A DNA stretch of 64,000 bases, from NCBI RefSeq assembly GCF_018598185.1, contig NZ_JAHESC010000019.1, positions 62,001 to 126,000 of the forward strand, read 5' to 3'. Of the stretch, positions 1 through 9,522 are shown piece after piece. The notes below the pieces were generated by a model. That model was not told the origin of the DNA and ran no database searches. It was given only the letters and a program-made list of their open reading frames with translations. This DNA is from Dawidia soli (GTDB lineage: Bacteria > Bacteroidota > Bacteroidia > Cytophagales > Cyclobacteriaceae). The translations under genes and the position numbers were made by a program. The stretch's first letter is position 1. Each line of letters begins with the position of its first letter.

Positions 1-257
1 TCTACGAACAGACCGGTGTGCATGGCTTGTTTGTCCCTTGTATGACCGAGGAAAAAGATATTCGCACCGTGACGAGCACGACGAAGTTGCCGGTCAGCGT
101 GATGTGTATGCCCGGGCTGCCGGCTTTTGATGTGCTGGCGTCCTGGGGGTTGAAGCGGGTCAGCATGGGGCCTTTTGCTTACCGCTATGTAAACAAGCAG
201 GCGGAAGCGGCAATGAAGGAGGTATTGAACGTGAATAGCTTCACGCCTTTCTTTTAA
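1..257 (+). CDS. Isocitrate lyase/PEP mutase family protein, C-terminal part (cut by window start)
   Basis: Only the last ~85 codons are present; the frame is open from position 3. The residues resemble the end of the isocitrate lyase/phosphoenolpyruvate phosphonomutase superfamily: a segment GLFVPCM, then the strand LPVSVMCMPG and the helix-turn ASWGLKRVSMGPFAYR, typical of the last barrel strands of PEP mutase-like enzymes (oxaloacetate decarboxylase, carboxyphosphonoenolpyruvate mutase or methylisocitrate-lyase-like). The catalytic KKCGH-type loop lies outside the window, so the substrate cannot be assigned. It ends 6 bp from the convergent gene that follows. Confidence 0.7.
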   Translation, partial: YEQTGVHGLFVPCMTEEKDIRTVTSTTKLPVSVMCMPGLPAFDVLASWGLKRVSMGPFAYRYVNKQAEAAMKEVLNVNSFTPFF

Positions 258-263
258 GCATGC

Positions 264-785
264 TTAGGGCGTTGATACTTTCTTCGCCCAGAGCTTTTTT
301 CCCTCCACTATCAGGAACACCAGGAATGTGATCCAGAAGATTATCGTATGGAGTAAATCCAACGTATACCGGGTTTCGCCTGACACCAGGTGCAACATTC
401 TCAGCGGAGTCGATGCAAAAGAGATCACCGTCAGCATTTTCAGATAGTCCAGTACGTTCTTGGGGCGCTTGGCAACGAAGTGGATGGAATACAAAACGAT
501 TAACAAGGCGAACGAGGTGATCAGGATCTGGTCTGCTCCTAACAGGTGCATGATTTTAAATACAATGCCCAGCATGTATGCCGCAATAGCTGCCCGGGCT
601 ATTGTAGAATAGCGCCGGGTCACAAATGTCCCATTGATCAGCATTATCAGAAGACCTGTATACAGCGCCAGGCTGGGGAACAGGACGTTGTCGAATGTGA
701 ATTCAATAGGGGATGATAACAGCCGGTCTATGAGCGCACAGACCAGGAAGATTATAACGATCGTCAGGAGAATTTTATTGGTCAT
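264..785 (-). CDS. Hypothetical multi-pass membrane protein
   Basis: This 173-residue protein is almost wholly hydrophobic. About five membrane segments are visible: residues 4-22, 32-52, 62-80, 87-105 and 148-165, with a short basic C-terminus (KKLWAKK). The order of helices and the loop with FKIMHLLGAD recall the small GldL-like or DoxX-like membrane proteins of Bacteroidota, but I see no motif that fixes a family. It lies 21 bp downstream of the lipoprotein gene on the same strand and may share its transcript. Function unknown. Confidence 0.7.
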   Translation of the reverse strand: MTNKILLTIVIIFLVCALIDRLLSSPIEFTFDNVLFPSLALYTGLLIMLINGTFVTRRYSTIARAAIAAYMLGIVFKIMHLLGADQILITSFALLIVLYSIHFVAKRPKNVLDYLKMLTVISFASTPLRMLHLVSGETRYTLDLLHTIIFWITFLVFLIVEGKKLWAKKVSTP

Positions 786-806
786 ACTTTCCGTGTTAGG
801 TGTTCT

Positions 807-1622
807 TTACTCAACGCGCCGGTACATGCCGTCGGCGAAACGGTAGCGTGTGTATTGGCCGGTGGATACTTCGTCTTCGATGTCGGGCACCTGGATGTCG
901 CGGGGGTTGGCGGCAAAGATAACGTCGGCGATGTCATCGTTGTCATCAAACTTCGACAGATCGTAGCTGAAGCTGTTCTCGCGGTCGTCGAAGGTGGGCA
1001 GGGTATCGTCGAGATCCTCACCGACCCGGAACGCCTGCAGGGTGCGCCATGGTAGTAGCGTCGAAGCCTGCCCCACGCCATAGGCGTAATAGGTCGTAAC
1101 GCTATCGATGTCCGTCAGGGCATAGAGCTTCGTAAAATAAGTCTGTGAACTGGTATGCCCGGATGTTTCCGGATCGACCTCGCCCAGATACCGGATCTTG
1201 GTACCGGCGGCCGTCTTATAAATGGCTACGGTCTCAAAGTCGATCATGGTCCCGCCCAGGCGGGTGTCCCACGAAACCAGGCAGAGCCTTTGGTCGTCGG
1301 ATAGCAGGTACGATATGCCGTCCTTCTCTCCCAACGATGCATGCTGATAGGCGTCATCCTTTGTCAATCCTTCCAGTGCCCGGTAGATATTCTTGTTGAC
1401 ACTGTCGAGCATATCACCTTGTCGATCGAAATAGCCGGCCAGGCTGACGCTGTCCAGCAGGTCTATCTGGCGCTTGAAGTAAGACCGGCTATCGGGGGCG
1501 CTGGCGGGCGCAACGGAGTCGGCGGCAGGCGTGGACGGAACCTCCTGGGAAACCGGTGCACGGGTGCAGGCAGTCAGTAGCGCTACAGCGAACAGGACGG
1601 ACGCAGTTATTTTTAGTCTCAT
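807..1622 (-). CDS. Putative lipoprotein of unknown function
   Basis: The chosen start is the ATG encoding MRLKITASVLF, because it gives a clean lipoprotein signal: basic n-region, hydrophobic core, lipobox LLTAC with the lipidated Cys at residue 19. An ATG five codons upstream would only lengthen the n-region. After the Cys comes a Ser/Pro/Ala-rich linker, then a soluble domain of about 220 residues with many Asp and Tyr and no recognised motif. The Thr at +2 after the Cys points to outer-membrane rather than inner-membrane retention (inference). No family recognised. Confidence 0.7.
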   Translation of the reverse strand: MRLKITASVLFAVALLTACTRAPVSQEVPSTPAADSVAPASAPDSRSYFKRQIDLLDSVSLAGYFDRQGDMLDSVNKNIYRALEGLTKDDAYQHASLGEKDGISYLLSDDQRLCLVSWDTRLGGTMIDFETVAIYKTAAGTKIRYLGEVDPETSGHTSSQTYFTKLYALTDIDSVTTYYAYGVGQASTLLPWRTLQAFRVGEDLDDTLPTFDDRENSFSYDLSKFDDNDDIADVIFAANPRDIQVPDIEDEVSTGQYTRYRFADGMYRRVE

Positions 1623-1745
1623 ACAGCAAAAATACAAATCATTACAACAACGAAGCCGATGACGTGAATGCTGTAGCGGATTTTATACATATCTACTTTT
1701 TGCGTAAAATTGCAATTGCGTTCCAGTTATAATCAAATAAAAGAT

Positions 1746-1946
1746 ATGGTACAATGGTATCCCATTATTGTTAATCTCATTATAGGGTCGCTCATGACAC
1801 TCATCGGATTCAAAATCTACGTTCCACCATTTGCCTCTGATGCTGCCCGTGATCGCTTTTATACCAAGTGGACGACCCTCTTCCAGGTGGGTGGCTTGAT
1901 TATGACAGCATGGGCGATCTACAGACTAATTTCCATGCTCAGCTAG
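1746..1946 (+). CDS. Small two-helix membrane protein
   Basis: A 66-residue protein if it begins at ATG MVQWYPIIVNL; a TTG twelve codons upstream is the alternative. Two hydrophobic stretches are seen, about residues 5-25 and 45-63, separated by a polar loop with DAARDRFYTKW. Divergent from the lipoprotein gene with about 120 bp between them, enough for two promoters. No family recognised, but the composition and clean amphipathic loop make a real small membrane protein likely. Confidence 0.55.
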   Translation: MVQWYPIIVNLIIGSLMTLIGFKIYVPPFASDAARDRFYTKWTTLFQVGGLIMTAWAIYRLISMLS

Positions 1947-2018
1947 AATAAAATCCTCGCAATTCCTAGCTTTCCTCCATTCCTTAAAGGCAAGAGGATA
2001 TACTCTGCACCCGAAATA

Positions 2019-2468
2019 TTATTTGTCTACGTATTCAATCTTATCATACCGGAATACACGCGCGTGTTCTGGCTTTTCCGGTGTCTTTAATTCGTAGGAT
2101 CGCGAGATGCCGAGGTCGGTATAGAAGCGGCCCGTCAGCCGGATGTATTGGTTAAAGTAGCCTGAGTCGTAGAATGCTTCACGTACTCCTAAGGATGGAT
2201 CGGAGGGTTCGATAAAGAAGAAGTCGGCATCGGGGATTGTGTCGGCATCTGCCGGGGGTGTTCTGTGAAAGGTGAAGTCGGCGCAGTCGCAGGCCCAGTT
2301 AGTGTGGTGGACGTCTATGGTGTCCATCTTGTAGGATAGGAACCATGCCCGGTCGTAGGGCATGATATGAAACTTGCTGTACAAAAATGCACTGCCTCCC
2401 AGCAATACGGTGCCCGCCGTGCATCCCAAAACAAGGATCATTTTTTTGATGATTCGACGTTGAAGCAT
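2019..2468 (-). CDS. Hypothetical membrane-anchored protein
   Basis: 149 residues. The N-terminus MLQRRIIKKMILVLGC is basic followed by one hydrophobic helix (about 9-30), so the protein is probably anchored in the inner membrane with the rest in the periplasm. The soluble part contains a WACDCADF motif with two close Cys residues and a DADFFFIEPSDPSLG stretch, suggesting a small folded domain. No known family recognised. The gene is separated from upstream icd by a strong terminator, so it is probably transcribed on its own. Confidence 0.6.
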   Translation of the reverse strand: MLQRRIIKKMILVLGCTAGTVLLGGSAFLYSKFHIMPYDRAWFLSYKMDTIDVHHTNWACDCADFTFHRTPPADADTIPDADFFFIEPSDPSLGVREAFYDSGYFNQYIRLTGRFYTDLGISRSYELKTPEKPEHARVFRYDKIEYVDK

Positions 2469-2527
2469 ACTATAAAGATGATTGGTACTGTTAAGGCGGC
2501 CTGTCGATGCTATATACTATAAAAATA

Positions 2528-2554
2528 AAAAAGCCGGTCACAAACCGGCTTTTT
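2528..2554 (-). terminator. Rho-independent terminator of icd
   Basis: A perfect 11-bp stem (AAAAAGCCGGT / ACCGGCTTTTT) with a 5-nt loop. On the minus strand it is followed by T-rich sequence. It lies 20 bp beyond the icd stop codon. The A-run on the other side makes it potentially bidirectional. Confidence 0.85.
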
Positions 2555-2573
2555 ACTTATCGTGTTTCTATTC

Positions 2574-3800
2574 CTAGAAGTTCTTCACCACTTCCTGGCC
2601 GAACTCCGAGCATTTCAGCAGCGTGGCGCCTTCCATCAGACGGTGGAAGTCGTACGTTACTTTTTTGCTGTTGATCGCGCCTTCGAGACCTTTGATGATC
2701 AGGTCGGCAGCTTCCTGCCAGCCCATGTATTCGAGCATCATAACGCCCGACAGGATGACGGAACCGGGGTTCACTTTGTCCTGGCCGGCGTACTTGGGTG
2801 CTGTGCCGTGGGTCGCTTCGAAGATGGCGTGGCCGGTTTTGTAGTTTACGTTACCGCCCGGGGCGATACCGATACCGCCTACGATGGCTGCGAGGGCGTC
2901 GGAGATATAGTCGCCGTTGAGGTTCAACGTGGCTACTACTGAATATTCGTCGGGACGCAGCAGGATCTGTTGCAGGAAGGCGTCGGCGATGGCGTCTTTG
3001 ATGACGATCTTGTGGCCGTCTTTTTCAATGACCTGCCAGGGGCCGCCGTCGAGGTCTTTTGCACCGAACTCGCTTTTCGCCAGGGCATATCCCCAGTCGC
3101 GGAAACCACCTTCGGTGAATTTCATGATGTTACCTTTGTGCACCAGGGTTACGCTAGGCTTCTTCTGGGCGATGGCATACTCAATGGCCGAACGTACCAA
3201 ACGCTCTGTGCCTTCTTTCGATACGGGCTTGATGCCGATACCCGATGTTTGCGGGAAGCGGATCTTCTTATACAGCTTCGAATAGTTGTCTTCGAAGAGC
3301 TTCAGGAATTTCTTCGCGTCTTCAGAACCTTCCTGGAACTCGATGCCGGCATAGATATCCTCCGTGTTTTCCCGGAAGATCACCATGTCGGTTTTGTGGG
3401 GTTCTTTTACCGGTGAGGGTACACCTTTGAACCACCGTACGGGCCGTACGCAGGCGTAGAGGTCGAGCTCCTGGCGCAGGGCCACGTTCAGGGAGCGGAT
3501 GCCGCCGCCTACGGGCGTTGTCAGGGGGCCTTTGATGCCCACCAGGTATTCGCGGAAAATCGTCAGCGTTTCGTCCGGCAGCCAGTTGCCGGTTTGGTTG
3601 AAGGCTTTCTCACCGGCCAGGGTCTCCTTCCAGTTGATTTTACGTTTGCCGTTGTAAGCTTTCTCAACTGCTTTATCGAATACGTACTTGGATGCCGGCC
3701 AGATGTCTACCCCGGTACCGTCACCTTCGATAAAAGGAATCGTCGGATTATCGGGCACATTGAGTTTGCCGTTGCTGATGCTGATTTTCTGATCGCTCAT
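2574..3800 (-). CDS. icd: NADP-dependent isocitrate dehydrogenase
   Basis: Oxidative decarboxylation of isocitrate to 2-oxoglutarate in the TCA cycle. 408 residues from the ATG encoding [11 protein letters not shown], close to the 416 of the E. coli enzyme; an upstream in-frame ATG would add 19 unlikely residues. Visible landmarks are the N-terminal PFIEGDGTG, the substrate loop [17 protein letters not shown] (its Ser matches the E. coli serine phosphorylated by AceK), the metal-binding [12 protein letters not shown], and the cofactor region [17 protein letters not shown]. The end, [20 protein letters not shown], follows the NADP-specific bacterial pattern. Monocistronic, with its own terminator. 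Confidence 0.97.
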   Translation of the reverse strand: MSDQKISISNGKLNVPDNPTIPFIEGDGTGVDIWPASKYVFDKAVEKAYNGKRKINWKETLAGEKAFNQTGNWLPDETLTIFREYLVGIKGPLTTPVGGGIRSLNVALRQELDLYACVRPVRWFKGVPSPVKEPHKTDMVIFRENTEDIYAGIEFQEGSEDAKKFLKLFEDNYSKLYKKIRFPQTSGIGIKPVSKEGTERLVRSAIEYAIAQKKPSVTLVHKGNIMKFTEGGFRDWGYALAKSEFGAKDLDGGPWQVIEKDGHKIVIKDAIADAFLQQILLRPDEYSVVATLNLNGDYISDALAAIVGGIGIAPGGNVNYKTGHAIFEATHGTAPKYAGQDKVNPGSVILSGVMMLEYMGWQEAADLIIKGLEGAINSKKVTYDFHRLMEGATLLKCSEFGQEVVKNF

Positions 3801-3960
3801 TTTACTATATTGTTTATTGGTTACGCGTGTTTGTGATTGAGGTGTGTACGTGTGCACGTCCTCACGTATGACCTGCCTTTGATTTGGGCGCGGAAAATTA
3901 AAAAATTAAGTACAGAAATGAAGATATTTTGTGTTCATTCGTTTCTCTAGAAAGTAAACT

Positions 3961-4542
3961 ATGAAAGCCTTTTTTTGCATTCTGCCACTGTTTTTTCTCT
4001 TTCAGGCACACACCCCCGCGGAACGTCCGTCCACACCCGAAATCTGCCTTTCGGGCGAGGAAAAAAAGTTGTACGACCTGATCATGGCCTACCGGAAAAC
4101 GAAGGGCCTTCCCCCGATCCCGCTCTCGGCCAAGCTGACGCGGGTTGCCCAGACCCACGCCCGCGACCTGGCGGACAACTACACCTTCGACCCCACCAAT
4201 AAATGTAACCCGCACAGCTGGTCGGAAAAGGGCAAGTGGTCGTCGTGCTGCTACACCAGCGACCACGCCCAGGCGCAGTGCATGTGGGACAAGCCCAAGG
4301 AGATTGCCGGCTACGAGTCCGAGGGGTACGAGATCGCCTACTACGGCTCCGCCGGCGCCAAAGCCGACGAGGCCCTGGAAGGCTGGAAAAAAAGCCCCGG
4401 CCACAACCCGCTGATCATCAACAGCGACACATGGAGCCAGCTGACCTGGAAAGCCATCGGCATCGGTACCTATAAGGAGTACGGCCTGGTGTGGTTCGGT
4501 ACGCTGGAAGATGCCACACCCATTAAAGTATGTGTGAAATAA
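3961..4542 (+). CDS. Secreted CAP-domain (SCP/PR1-like) protein
   Basis: 193 residues with a signal peptide (MKAFFCILPLFFLFQAHT). The mature part is a CAP fold: helix EKKLYDLIMAYRKTKGLPP, then KLTRVAQTHARDLADNY, the HSWSEKGKWSSCCY segment, the conserved Glu in ESEGYEIAYYG, and the C-terminal GHNPLIINSDTWSQLTWKAIGIG motif. His, Glu and the second His match the usual CAP cavity residues. Six Cys residues after the leader could form disulfides in the periplasm. CAP proteins bind sterols, lipids or peptides in other systems; the bacterial role is uncertain. Divergent from icd. Confidence 0.88.
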   Translation: MKAFFCILPLFFLFQAHTPAERPSTPEICLSGEEKKLYDLIMAYRKTKGLPPIPLSAKLTRVAQTHARDLADNYTFDPTNKCNPHSWSEKGKWSSCCYTSDHAQAQCMWDKPKEIAGYESEGYEIAYYGSAGAKADEALEGWKKSPGHNPLIINSDTWSQLTWKAIGIGTYKEYGLVWFGTLEDATPIKVCVK

Positions 4543-4621
4543 AGAATGGCTGCACATCGGTCATTCTGTCCTTTTTATTCCCCTTTACCTCCAATTTTCT
4601 GCCATAAGTGCATGAAATCCG

Positions 4622-4633
4622 TTCAAATTTGAA
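4622..4633. promoter_or_regulatory. 12-bp perfect palindrome upstream of clpB
   Basis: The sequence TTCAAATTTGAA is a perfect palindrome 45 bp before the clpB start. It does not match the CIRCE element of HrcA. It could be an operator for an unknown repressor or a chance A/T-rich palindrome. Confidence 0.3.
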
Positions 4634-4677
4634 ATGGAGTGTGATTTGATTATCCATGCCCGAGGAAAAACAGTATT

Positions 4678-7290
4678 ATGAACTTTGACAAATTCACGAT
4701 AAAATCTCAAGAGGCGCTGCAGAAGTCGGCCGAGATTGCGATGGGCAACCAGCAGCAAGCGATCGAGCCGGGGCACGTGCTGAAGGCGATCCTGGAGACG
4801 GACGAGAATGTTTCGGGCTATTTGTTTAAGAAGCTCAACATTAACGGTACTATCCTGGAAAACCGGCTGGATGAGATCATCCAGGGTTACCCGCGTGTGT
4901 CGGGTCAGCAACCTTACCTGTCGTCGGCCACCAACACGGTGTTGCAGAATGCACAGAAGGAGCTGCGCGAATTTAAAGACGAATATGTAGCCGTCGAGCA
5001 CTTGCTGCTGGCCTTGCTGGACACCAAAGACAAGGTGGCATCGCTTATGAAAGATACGGGCTTTGACCGGAGCGGCCTGATCAAGGCCATTAAAGAGCTG
5101 CGCGGTGGCAATACCGTAACGGATCAAAACGCCGAAGCAAAATATAAATCACTGGAGCGCTACTCCAAGAACCTGAACGACCTGGCCAAGCAAGGGAAGA
5201 TCGACCCGGTCATCGGCCGCGACGAAGAGATCCGCCGCGTATTGCAGATCCTGTCGCGTCGTACGAAGAACAACCCGATCTTACTGGGCGAGCCCGGTGT
5301 CGGTAAAACGGCGATCGTCGAAGGCATGGCGCAACGCATTGTAGACGGTGACGTGCCGGAGAACCTGCGCGACAAGATCCTCGTGTCGTTGGACATGGGC
5401 TTGCTCGTGGCGGGTGCAAAGTATAAAGGCGAATTTGAGGAACGCCTCAAGGCCGTCATTAAAGAGGTGACCGATTCAAACGGTCAGATCATTCTCTTTA
5501 TTGACGAGATCCACACCCTGATCGGTGCGGGCGGTGGTGGCGAAGGCGCCATGGATGCCGCCAACTTGCTGAAGCCTGCATTGGCCCGCGGCGAGCTGCA
5601 TGCGATCGGTGCGACGACACTGAAAGAGTATCAAAAATATATCGAGAAGGACAAAGCGCTGGAACGTCGCTTCCAGTCTGTGATGGTGGACGAACCTTCG
5701 GTAGAAGATTCGATCTCGATCCTGCGCGGTATAAAAGATAAATATGAGCTACATCACGGCGTGCGGATCAAAGACGACGCGGTGATCGCTTCGGTTGAAT
5801 TGTCGAGCCGCTATATCAGCGACCGCTTTCTGCCCGACAAGGCCATCGACCTGATGGACGAGGCGGCGGCGAAGCTGCGCCTGGAAATGGACTCGCTGCC
5901 GGAAGAGCTGGACGAGCTGAACCGTAAGATCATGCAGCTCGAGATCGAGCGCGAGGCGATCCGTCGGGAGAAGGACAAAGACAAGGAAGCGATTCTGAGC
6001 AAAGACATCGCTGAGCTTTCAGAGCAACGCAATTCGCTCAAGGCGAAATGGGAAAGTGAGAAGGAAGTCGTGCATGGCATTCAGAAAGCAAAAGAAGATA
6101 TCGACAAGCTGAAGTTCGAAGCCGAGCAGGCCGAGAAGGCCGGTGATTACGGCAAGGTGGCGGAGATCCGCTACGGTAAAATTACCGAGTCGGAGAAACG
6201 CCTGAATGAATACCAGCAGAAGATGAAAGAGATGCAGGGCGAGAAGTCGCTGTTGAAGGAAGAAGTAGACAGCGAAGATATTGCCGAGGTCGTAGCGAAG
6301 TGGACGGGTATACCAGTGTCGAAGATGTTGCAGAGCGACCGCGAGAAGCTGCTGCAACTGGAAGAAGAGCTGAGCCGGCGTGTAGCCGGGCAGGAAGAAG
6401 CGATCCGCGCCCTGAGCGACGCGGTGCGCAGAAGCCGTGCCGGTCTGCAAGATCCGAAGCGCCCCATCGGTTCGTTCATCTTTATGGGTACGACCGGTGT
6501 CGGTAAGACGGAGCTTTCAAAGGCGCTGGCCGACTATCTCTTCAACGACGAGAACGCCATGGTGCGCATCGACATGAGCGAGTACCAGGAGCGTCACAGC
6601 GTAAGCCGTCTGATCGGCGCGCCTCCCGGCTATGTAGGATACGATGAGGGCGGCCAGTTAACGGAGGCCGTGCGCAGAAAGCCATACTCGGTCATCCTGC
6701 TGGACGAGATCGAGAAGGCACATCCGGATGTATTTAACATTCTGCTGCAGGTGCTGGACGATGGTCGCCTGACGGACAACAAGGGGCGTGTGGCGAACTT
6801 TAAGAACACGATCATTATCATGACGACCAACATCGGCTCGCAGATCATCCAGGAGAACTTCGAGAAGATCAACGACACGAACTTCTTCGATGTGCTGGAA
6901 GAGACGAAGGAAGAGGTGTTGAGCCTGTTGAAGAAGTCTGTGCGACCGGAGTTTGTGAACCGTATCGACGAGATCATCATGTTCCGTCCGCTGGGACAAC
7001 AAGACATCCGCAAGATCGTAGATATACAGGTGGACCTGGTGCGCAAGCGCCTGGAAGAAGCCGGTGTTCGCATCGAGATCTCGGATGCCGCGCGCGACCG
7101 CCTGGCGCACCTGGGCTTCGACCCGCAGTACGGTGCTCGTCCGCTGAAGCGCGTGTTACAGCGTGAGCTATTGAACGAGCTGTCGAAGCAGATTCTTGCC
7201 GGCAAAGTTCACAAGGACTCGGTGATCTTCATCGACCTGAAGAACGGCGTTGAGTTTGTATTCGAGAACGGCGAGCTGATGCCTGTATAA
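4678..7290 (+). CDS. clpB: ATP-dependent disaggregase ClpB
   Basis: Hexameric AAA+ chaperone that works with DnaK to resolve protein aggregates in the cytoplasm. 870 residues, the usual length. In order: N-terminal double Clp repeat (about 1-145), first AAA+ domain with Walker A GEPGVGKT at 204-211 and Walker [11 protein letters not shown], the long coiled-coil middle domain (about 400-530) that separates ClpB from ClpC/ClpA, second AAA+ domain with Walker A GTTGVGKT at 604-611 and Walker [14 protein letters not shown], and the C-terminal small domain. No P-element IGF loop is seen, consistent with a disaggregase rather than a ClpP partner. Monocistronic with a strong terminator. Confidence 0.97.
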   Translation: MNFDKFTIKSQEALQKSAEIAMGNQQQAIEPGHVLKAILETDENVSGYLFKKLNINGTILENRLDEIIQGYPRVSGQQPYLSSATNTVLQNAQKELREFKDEYVAVEHLLLALLDTKDKVASLMKDTGFDRSGLIKAIKELRGGNTVTDQNAEAKYKSLERYSKNLNDLAKQGKIDPVIGRDEEIRRVLQILSRRTKNNPILLGEPGVGKTAIVEGMAQRIVDGDVPENLRDKILVSLDMGLLVAGAKYKGEFEERLKAVIKEVTDSNGQIILFIDEIHTLIGAGGGGEGAMDAANLLKPALARGELHAIGATTLKEYQKYIEKDKALERRFQSVMVDEPSVEDSISILRGIKDKYELHHGVRIKDDAVIASVELSSRYISDRFLPDKAIDLMDEAAAKLRLEMDSLPEELDELNRKIMQLEIEREAIRREKDKDKEAILSKDIAELSEQRNSLKAKWESEKEVVHGIQKAKEDIDKLKFEAEQAEKAGDYGKVAEIRYGKITESEKRLNEYQQKMKEMQGEKSLLKEEVDSEDIAEVVAKWTGIPVSKMLQSDREKLLQLEEELSRRVAGQEEAIRALSDAVRRSRAGLQDPKRPIGSFIFMGTTGVGKTELSKALADYLFNDENAMVRIDMSEYQERHSVSRLIGAPPGYVGYDEGGQLTEAVRRKPYSVILLDEIEKAHPDVFNILLQVLDDGRLTDNKGRVANFKNTIIIMTTNIGSQIIQENFEKINDTNFFDVLEETKEEVLSLLKKSVRPEFVNRIDEIIMFRPLGQQDIRKIVDIQVDLVRKRLEEAGVRIEISDAARDRLAHLGFDPQYGARPLKRVLQRELLNELSKQILAGKVHKDSVIFIDLKNGVEFVFENGELMPV

Positions 7291-7356
7291 ATTCGTACAG
7301 GCTGGGAACTAAAAGATGTATCCACATCGTTATATAGACAGGTTTAAGGATTGGTG

Positions 7357-7376
7357 ATCCCGACTACGGTCGGGAT
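7357..7376. repeat. Short REP-like palindrome (family member 1)
   Basis: ATCCCGAC-TACG-GTCGGGAT, an 8-bp stem and 4-nt loop in the clpB 3' region, preceded by GGTG. It shares the CCCGA...TCGGG core with the palindromes at 42328 and 55038. Confidence 0.6.
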
Positions 7377-7403
7377 GTGAAGTTGGTTAGAGGGGTTTGG
7401 TTT

Positions 7404-7436
7404 AGCCCCCGGGGTGGTTCCCGGGGGCTTTTTATT
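7404..7436 (+). terminator. Rho-independent terminator of clpB
   Basis: A perfect 10-bp G/C-rich stem (AGCCCCCGGG / CCCGGGGGCT), 6-nt loop, followed by TTTTTATTTT. It lies 114 bp after the clpB stop. Confidence 0.92.
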
Positions 7437-7481
7437 TTGCGTTATCTGCACACACCGGTATATAATTCTGCCTTGCAAAAG

Positions 7482-7515
7482 AAAAGCCACACATGCGATG
7501 CATGCGTGGCTTTTT
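7482..7515 (-). terminator. Terminator of the PurF-like gene
   Basis: A 15-bp stem with one A-C mismatch and a 3-nt loop, flanked by an A-run and a T-run, so it can act on both strands. It sits 20 bp after the stop of the minus-strand amidotransferase gene. Confidence 0.8.
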
Positions 7516-7534
7516 GTTATATGCGTGTGTCCGC

Positions 7535-9418
7535 TTAGTAGGCGCGCACGAGCTTGCCTTCCATGTAGTTTACGTACGAGCGGTTCACCACTTTCATACC
7601 GCCGGGGGTTGGATAATCGCCGGTAAAATACCAGTCGCCTTTGTGAAGCGGTATGGCCTTGTGTAAATTATCTACCGTCTGGAAGATGATCTCCAGCTCG
7701 GCATTCATATCCGCCGGGCGACAGATCTCTGTCACTTTTGCCGAGATCTCGTCGTCGGTAAATTGTTCGTACAGCTGCTTGACGTAGTTCTGCTGACGTT
7801 CGTGCCCGCGGGCACGGGTACATTTTTCATATACTTCGCCGAGCATGTAGTCTTTGCCCTGATCCTGCAGCAAGGCGCGCATGGCGCGGAATGCGACGAA
7901 CTCGCCCATCTTGCTCATGTCGATGCCGTAGCAGTCGGGGAAACGGATCTGCGGGGCGGATGAGACCACCACGATCTTTTTCGGACCGATGCGGTCGAGC
8001 ATTTTCAAAATGCTCTTCTCCAGCGTCGTGCCGCGTACGATCGAGTCGTCGATGACCACCACGGTGTCGATGCCTTTGCGGATCACCTCGTAGGTCGTGT
8101 CGTATACGTGCGACACCATTTCGTCGCGGTGCTCGTCGTCGGTAATGAACGTGCGCAGCTTTACATCTTTCAGCACAAGCTTTTCGACGCGGGGGCGCAG
8201 CGTGAGTATATCTTCCAGTGAATCGACGGAGGGTTTGCCGTCGATCACGACTTCTTTCTGTTTCTTGATGAGGTATTCTTCAATGCCTTCCATCATACCG
8301 AAGAACGCCGTCTCGGCGGTGTTGGGTATGTAGGAGAATACGGTGTTGCGCAGGTCGAAGTTGATCGCCTTCAGCACCTGCGGTACGAGCAGGCGGCCGA
8401 GCTGCTTGCGCTCGCGATAGATGTCGGGGTCGTTGCCGCGTGAGAAGTAGATGCGTTCGAAGCTGCACGATGTTTTTTCGCCGGGCTGCGTGATCTGATA
8501 CTGGCCGTACTCGCCACTCTTGTTGATGATGAGGGCGTGTCCCGGTTTTACTTCTTCGATCTGGCTGTAGTCAATGTTGAAGGCCGTTTTGATGGCCGGC
8601 TTTTCCGAGGCTACTACCACTACTTCGTCGTCGGCATAGTAGTATGCCGGGCGGATGCCGTTGGGGTCGCGTGTGACGAATGCCGAGCCGGAGCCGGTCA
8701 TGCCGGCCATGGTATACCCGCCGTCGAAGTCTTTGCAGGCGCGTTTCAGGACGCGGTGCAGGTCGAGCTCGGTCTCGATGATATCGGATACCTCGCGATT
8801 GGAGAATTTGTCTTTGTATTTTTCGAAAAGCGCCTGTACCTCTTCGTCCAGGAAGTGGCCGATCTTTTCCATCACCGTAACGGTGTCTACTTTTTCTTTC
8901 GGGTGTTGCCCCAGGGCGACCAGCAGATCAAAGAGCTCTTCTACGTTGGTCATGTTGAAGTTGCCTGCCATGACCAGGTTCCGGCTGCGCCAGTTGTTCT
9001 GACGCAGGAAGGGGTGCACGTTTTCAATGCTGTTGACGCCGTGCGTACCGTAGCGCAAGTGGCCCAGCCACAGCTCGCCGGTAAAGGCAACATTTTCCTT
9101 GAGCCATTGCTCGTCGCGGAAACGTGCTTTGCCTTCTTTCTGGGCGCGTTTGTATTTTTTGCTGATCTTTTTGAAGAGGTGGGCTACGGGTTGGGCTTTG
9201 ATGGAACGATAGCGGCTAATGTAACGGTGTCCGGGTTCGATGTCTAACTTGATGTTGGCGATCCCTGCGCCATCCTGTCCGCGGTTGTGCTGCTTCTCCA
9301 TCAGGATATACATCTTGTTCATCGCGTAAGTGGGTCCGTACTTCTCGATGTAGTACGAAAGGGGCTTACGCAGGCGGATCATTGCAATGCCGCACTCGTG
9401 CAGGATCTGGTCACTCAT
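7535..9418 (-). CDS. PurF-like amidophosphoribosyltransferase (long form)
   Basis: 627 residues, clearly longer than classical PurF (about 470-510). The N-terminus MSDQILHECGIAM places the catalytic N-terminal-nucleophile Cys at residue 9, so an eight-residue propeptide would be removed. Class II glutaminase features follow: KQHNRGQDGAGI, LGHLRYGTHG and MAGNFNMTN. The phosphoribosyltransferase half carries the PRPP loop VVVIDDSIVRGTT at about 449-461. The expected reaction is 5-phosphoribosylamine formation from PRPP and glutamine, the first step of purine synthesis. Bacteroidota often carry this long form beside a standard PurF, so I leave the symbol blank. It follows nuoN by 104 bp and may be partly co-transcribed. 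Confidence 0.88.
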   Translation of the reverse strand: MSDQILHECGIAMIRLRKPLSYYIEKYGPTYAMNKMYILMEKQHNRGQDGAGIANIKLDIEPGHRYISRYRSIKAQPVAHLFKKISKKYKRAQKEGKARFRDEQWLKENVAFTGELWLGHLRYGTHGVNSIENVHPFLRQNNWRSRNLVMAGNFNMTNVEELFDLLVALGQHPKEKVDTVTVMEKIGHFLDEEVQALFEKYKDKFSNREVSDIIETELDLHRVLKRACKDFDGGYTMAGMTGSGSAFVTRDPNGIRPAYYYADDEVVVVASEKPAIKTAFNIDYSQIEEVKPGHALIINKSGEYGQYQITQPGEKTSCSFERIYFSRGNDPDIYRERKQLGRLLVPQVLKAINFDLRNTVFSYIPNTAETAFFGMMEGIEEYLIKKQKEVVIDGKPSVDSLEDILTLRPRVEKLVLKDVKLRTFITDDEHRDEMVSHVYDTTYEVIRKGIDTVVVIDDSIVRGTTLEKSILKMLDRIGPKKIVVVSSAPQIRFPDCYGIDMSKMGEFVAFRAMRALLQDQGKDYMLGEVYEKCTRARGHERQQNYVKQLYEQFTDDEISAKVTEICRPADMNAELEIIFQTVDNLHKAIPLHKGDWYFTGDYPTPGGMKVVNRSYVNYMEGKLVRAY

Positions 9419-9522
9419 GTTGGTCCGTTAGTCTCGTTAGACGACCCGTCGTCAGCCGTTCGTTGTAACCGTTTTCGCACACCCGGCAATTCGCCTGCAA
9501 GCACACGGACAACGAATAACCG

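Noticed and set aside
1-3800. Glyoxylate shunt pair (isocitrate lyase plus icd)
   Set aside because: The visible fragment fits the PEP mutase-like branch and not clearly true isocitrate lyase, and no malate synthase is seen.
3898-4557. 219-codon frame opposite the CAP-domain gene
   Set aside because: No domain in its translation; the plus strand has signal peptide and CAP motifs.
9440-9460. Possible hairpin (GACGAC/GTCGTC) between nuoN and the PurF-like gene
   Set aside because: Short stem without a T-run on the minus strand, so not called as a terminator.
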